Shown here: piece by piece, positions 62,773-63,080 of the stretch
How positions within the stretch are numbered: the first letter of the stretch is position 1
Layout: every line of letters starts with the position of its first letter
From: Ligilactobacillus ruminis DSM 20403 = NBRC 102161
Lineage (GTDB): Bacteria; Bacillota; Bacilli; Lactobacillales; Lactobacillaceae
Assembly: GCF_900113455.1 (NCBI RefSeq)
Contig: NZ_FOPI01000010.1
Span: 12,253-75,332, forward strand
Length of the DNA: 63,080 nucleotides
Reading direction: 5' to 3'
Made by a program: the position numbers and the translations under genes
Notes under the pieces: generated by a model
The model's input: only the letters and a program-made list of their open reading frames with translations
Database searches by the model: none
Told to the model about the DNA's origin: nothing

Positions 62773-62796
62773 CCGAGATAGTATTATTATCTCAGG
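62773..62796 (-). terminator. Possible terminator of the IS66 transposase gene
   Basis: GAGATA (62775-62780) and TATCTC (62788-62793) form a stem, extended by CC/GG on the outside. It lies about 35 bases downstream of the transposase stop on the minus strand. The tail is only moderately T-rich. Confidence 0.4.
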
Positions 62797-62828
62797 TTAT
62801 TGCGTATGCATCGTTTTTATTTTCTTAT

Positions 62829-63080
62829 TTATGAGGTAAGATCGATGTTCCATGGGAGAAGTTGGCGGAACCTTTCAGGATCAAATACCTCAATGTTGGT
62901 AATCTCCGTTAATACTTTTCTCAAGTATTTTTCAGGATCCAACTGATTAAGTTTGGCCGTATATATCAGCGACAACGCAACGGCATTAGCCCTTGCGCCT
63001 TCAAAAGTTGACGAAAACAGCCAGTTTTTTCTCCCCATCACGCTCTCTTTGACAGCGCGCTCTGCGCTGTTGTTGGACAA
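62829..63080 (-). CDS. IS66 transposase TnpC, C-terminal part (runs off the window)
   Basis: The visible 83 residues are the C-terminus of the IS66 large transposase. SNNSAERAVKESVMGRKNWL contains the conserved NN-AE-R region near the last catalytic Glu of the DDE domain. The C-terminal domain follows (YLRKVLTEI, LLPWNI). The reading frame is open to the window edge, so the first visible codon is not the real start. No frameshift is seen in this part. Confidence 0.88.
   Translation of the reverse strand: MSNNSAERAVKESVMGRKNWLFSSTFEGARANAVALSLIYTAKLNQLDPEKYLRKVLTEITNIEVFDPERFRQLLPWNIDLTS

Larger units (their letters stand above)
62330..62828. other. Structured, mostly non-coding region before the IS66 element
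   Basis: About 500 bases contain an 18-bp perfect palindrome, nested short inverted repeats (AAAGCA 62481-62486 with TGCTTT 62523-62528; CCTG 62494-62497 with CAGG 62512-62515), a 31-codon ORF with a strong ribosome site, a terminator-like hairpin and the IS66 terminal repeat. The arrangement looks like a small regulated transcription unit. Confidence 0.55.
62734..63080. mobile_element. IS66-family insertion sequence, one end only
   Basis: GTAAGCGGTCGTTAAAA at 62734-62750 resembles the terminal inverted repeat of IS66-family elements, which begin GTAAGCG. The adjacent bases TATATAAC (62726-62733) would be one half of the 8-bp target duplication this family makes. The rest of the element, with tnpA, tnpB and most of tnpC, lies beyond the window. 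Confidence 0.7.

Noticed and set aside
1-63080. CRISPR arrays, tRNA or rRNA genes
   Set aside because: No regularly spaced repeats, cloverleaf-like sequences or conserved rRNA blocks were noticed on either strand.

Overview
The window looks like the chromosome of a motile Gram-positive bacterium of the Lactobacillaceae (Ligilactobacillus/Liquorilactobacillus type). Three things support this: one very long Firmicutes-order flagellar and chemotaxis locus, strong AGGAGG-type ribosome sites with many GTG and TTG starts, and a ComK-like and ComX-like gene pair. The species assignment is inference. Nearly everything is on the + strand; the exceptions are a LacI-type regulator, the ComK-like gene and a partial IS66 transposase.

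Layout. 1-1.4 kb: the 3' tail of an unknown gene, a bidirectional terminator and a LacI/RbsR-type repressor. 1.4-5.7 kb: a chemoreceptor, then motA-motB, in intergenic DNA rich in small palindromes. 6.2-35.6 kb: one long fla/che operon starting at a good sigma-A-type promoter: flgB-flgC-fliE-fliF-fliG-fliH-fliI-fliJ-fliK-flgD-(small flagellar operon gene)-flgE-flbD-fliL-fliO-fliP-fliQ-fliR-flhB-flhA-fliA-flgF-flgG-(orphan FtsE-like ATPase)-mcp-cheW-cheD-cheB-cheR-cheA-cheC-cheY-cheW-fliM-fliY. 35.7-38.9 kb: flgM-flgN-flgK-flgL. 38.9-40.5 kb: a ComK-like gene divergent from a ComX-like sigma factor. 40.7-42.1 kb: a small unknown gene and the single flagellin gene. 42.1-47.2 kb: a GT2-TPR glycosyltransferase, then flaG-fliD-fliT-fliS. 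47.3-59.2 kb: a visibly AT-richer cluster for glycan decoration. 59.5-62.3 kb: a large metallophosphoesterase. 62.3-63.1 kb: a structured non-coding stretch with a 31-codon ORF, then the end of an IS66 element.

How it fits together. A sigma-28 factor (fliA) and its antagonist flgM are both encoded here. Sites resembling TAAA-N14/15-NCCGATAT lie upstream of motA, the second mcp, flgM, hag and flaG, with weaker ones before the first mcp and flgB. This gives the usual two-step scheme: basal body and chemotaxis genes from the main operon, then motor, filament, cap and chaperone genes from sigma-28. flhF, flhG, csrA and fliW, which often accompany these genes in Bacillus, are absent from the window.

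The most novel region is 47.3-59.2 kb. It encodes a GT2-containing protein, two paralogous CDP-glycerol-phosphotransferase-like proteins, a class V aminotransferase, a LicD protein, a fusion of a TagD-like cytidylyltransferase to a Gfo/Idh/MocA-like domain, a pyruvyltransferase-like protein, a MenD-like ThDP enzyme and a second, broken aminotransferase. Together with the GT2-TPR protein beside hag, this suggests that flagellin (or another surface polymer) carries a sugar decorated through a phosphodiester with a small metabolite delivered as a CDP conjugate. The metabolite cannot be named from sequence. No phosphoenolpyruvate mutase is present, so a phosphonate is not supported.
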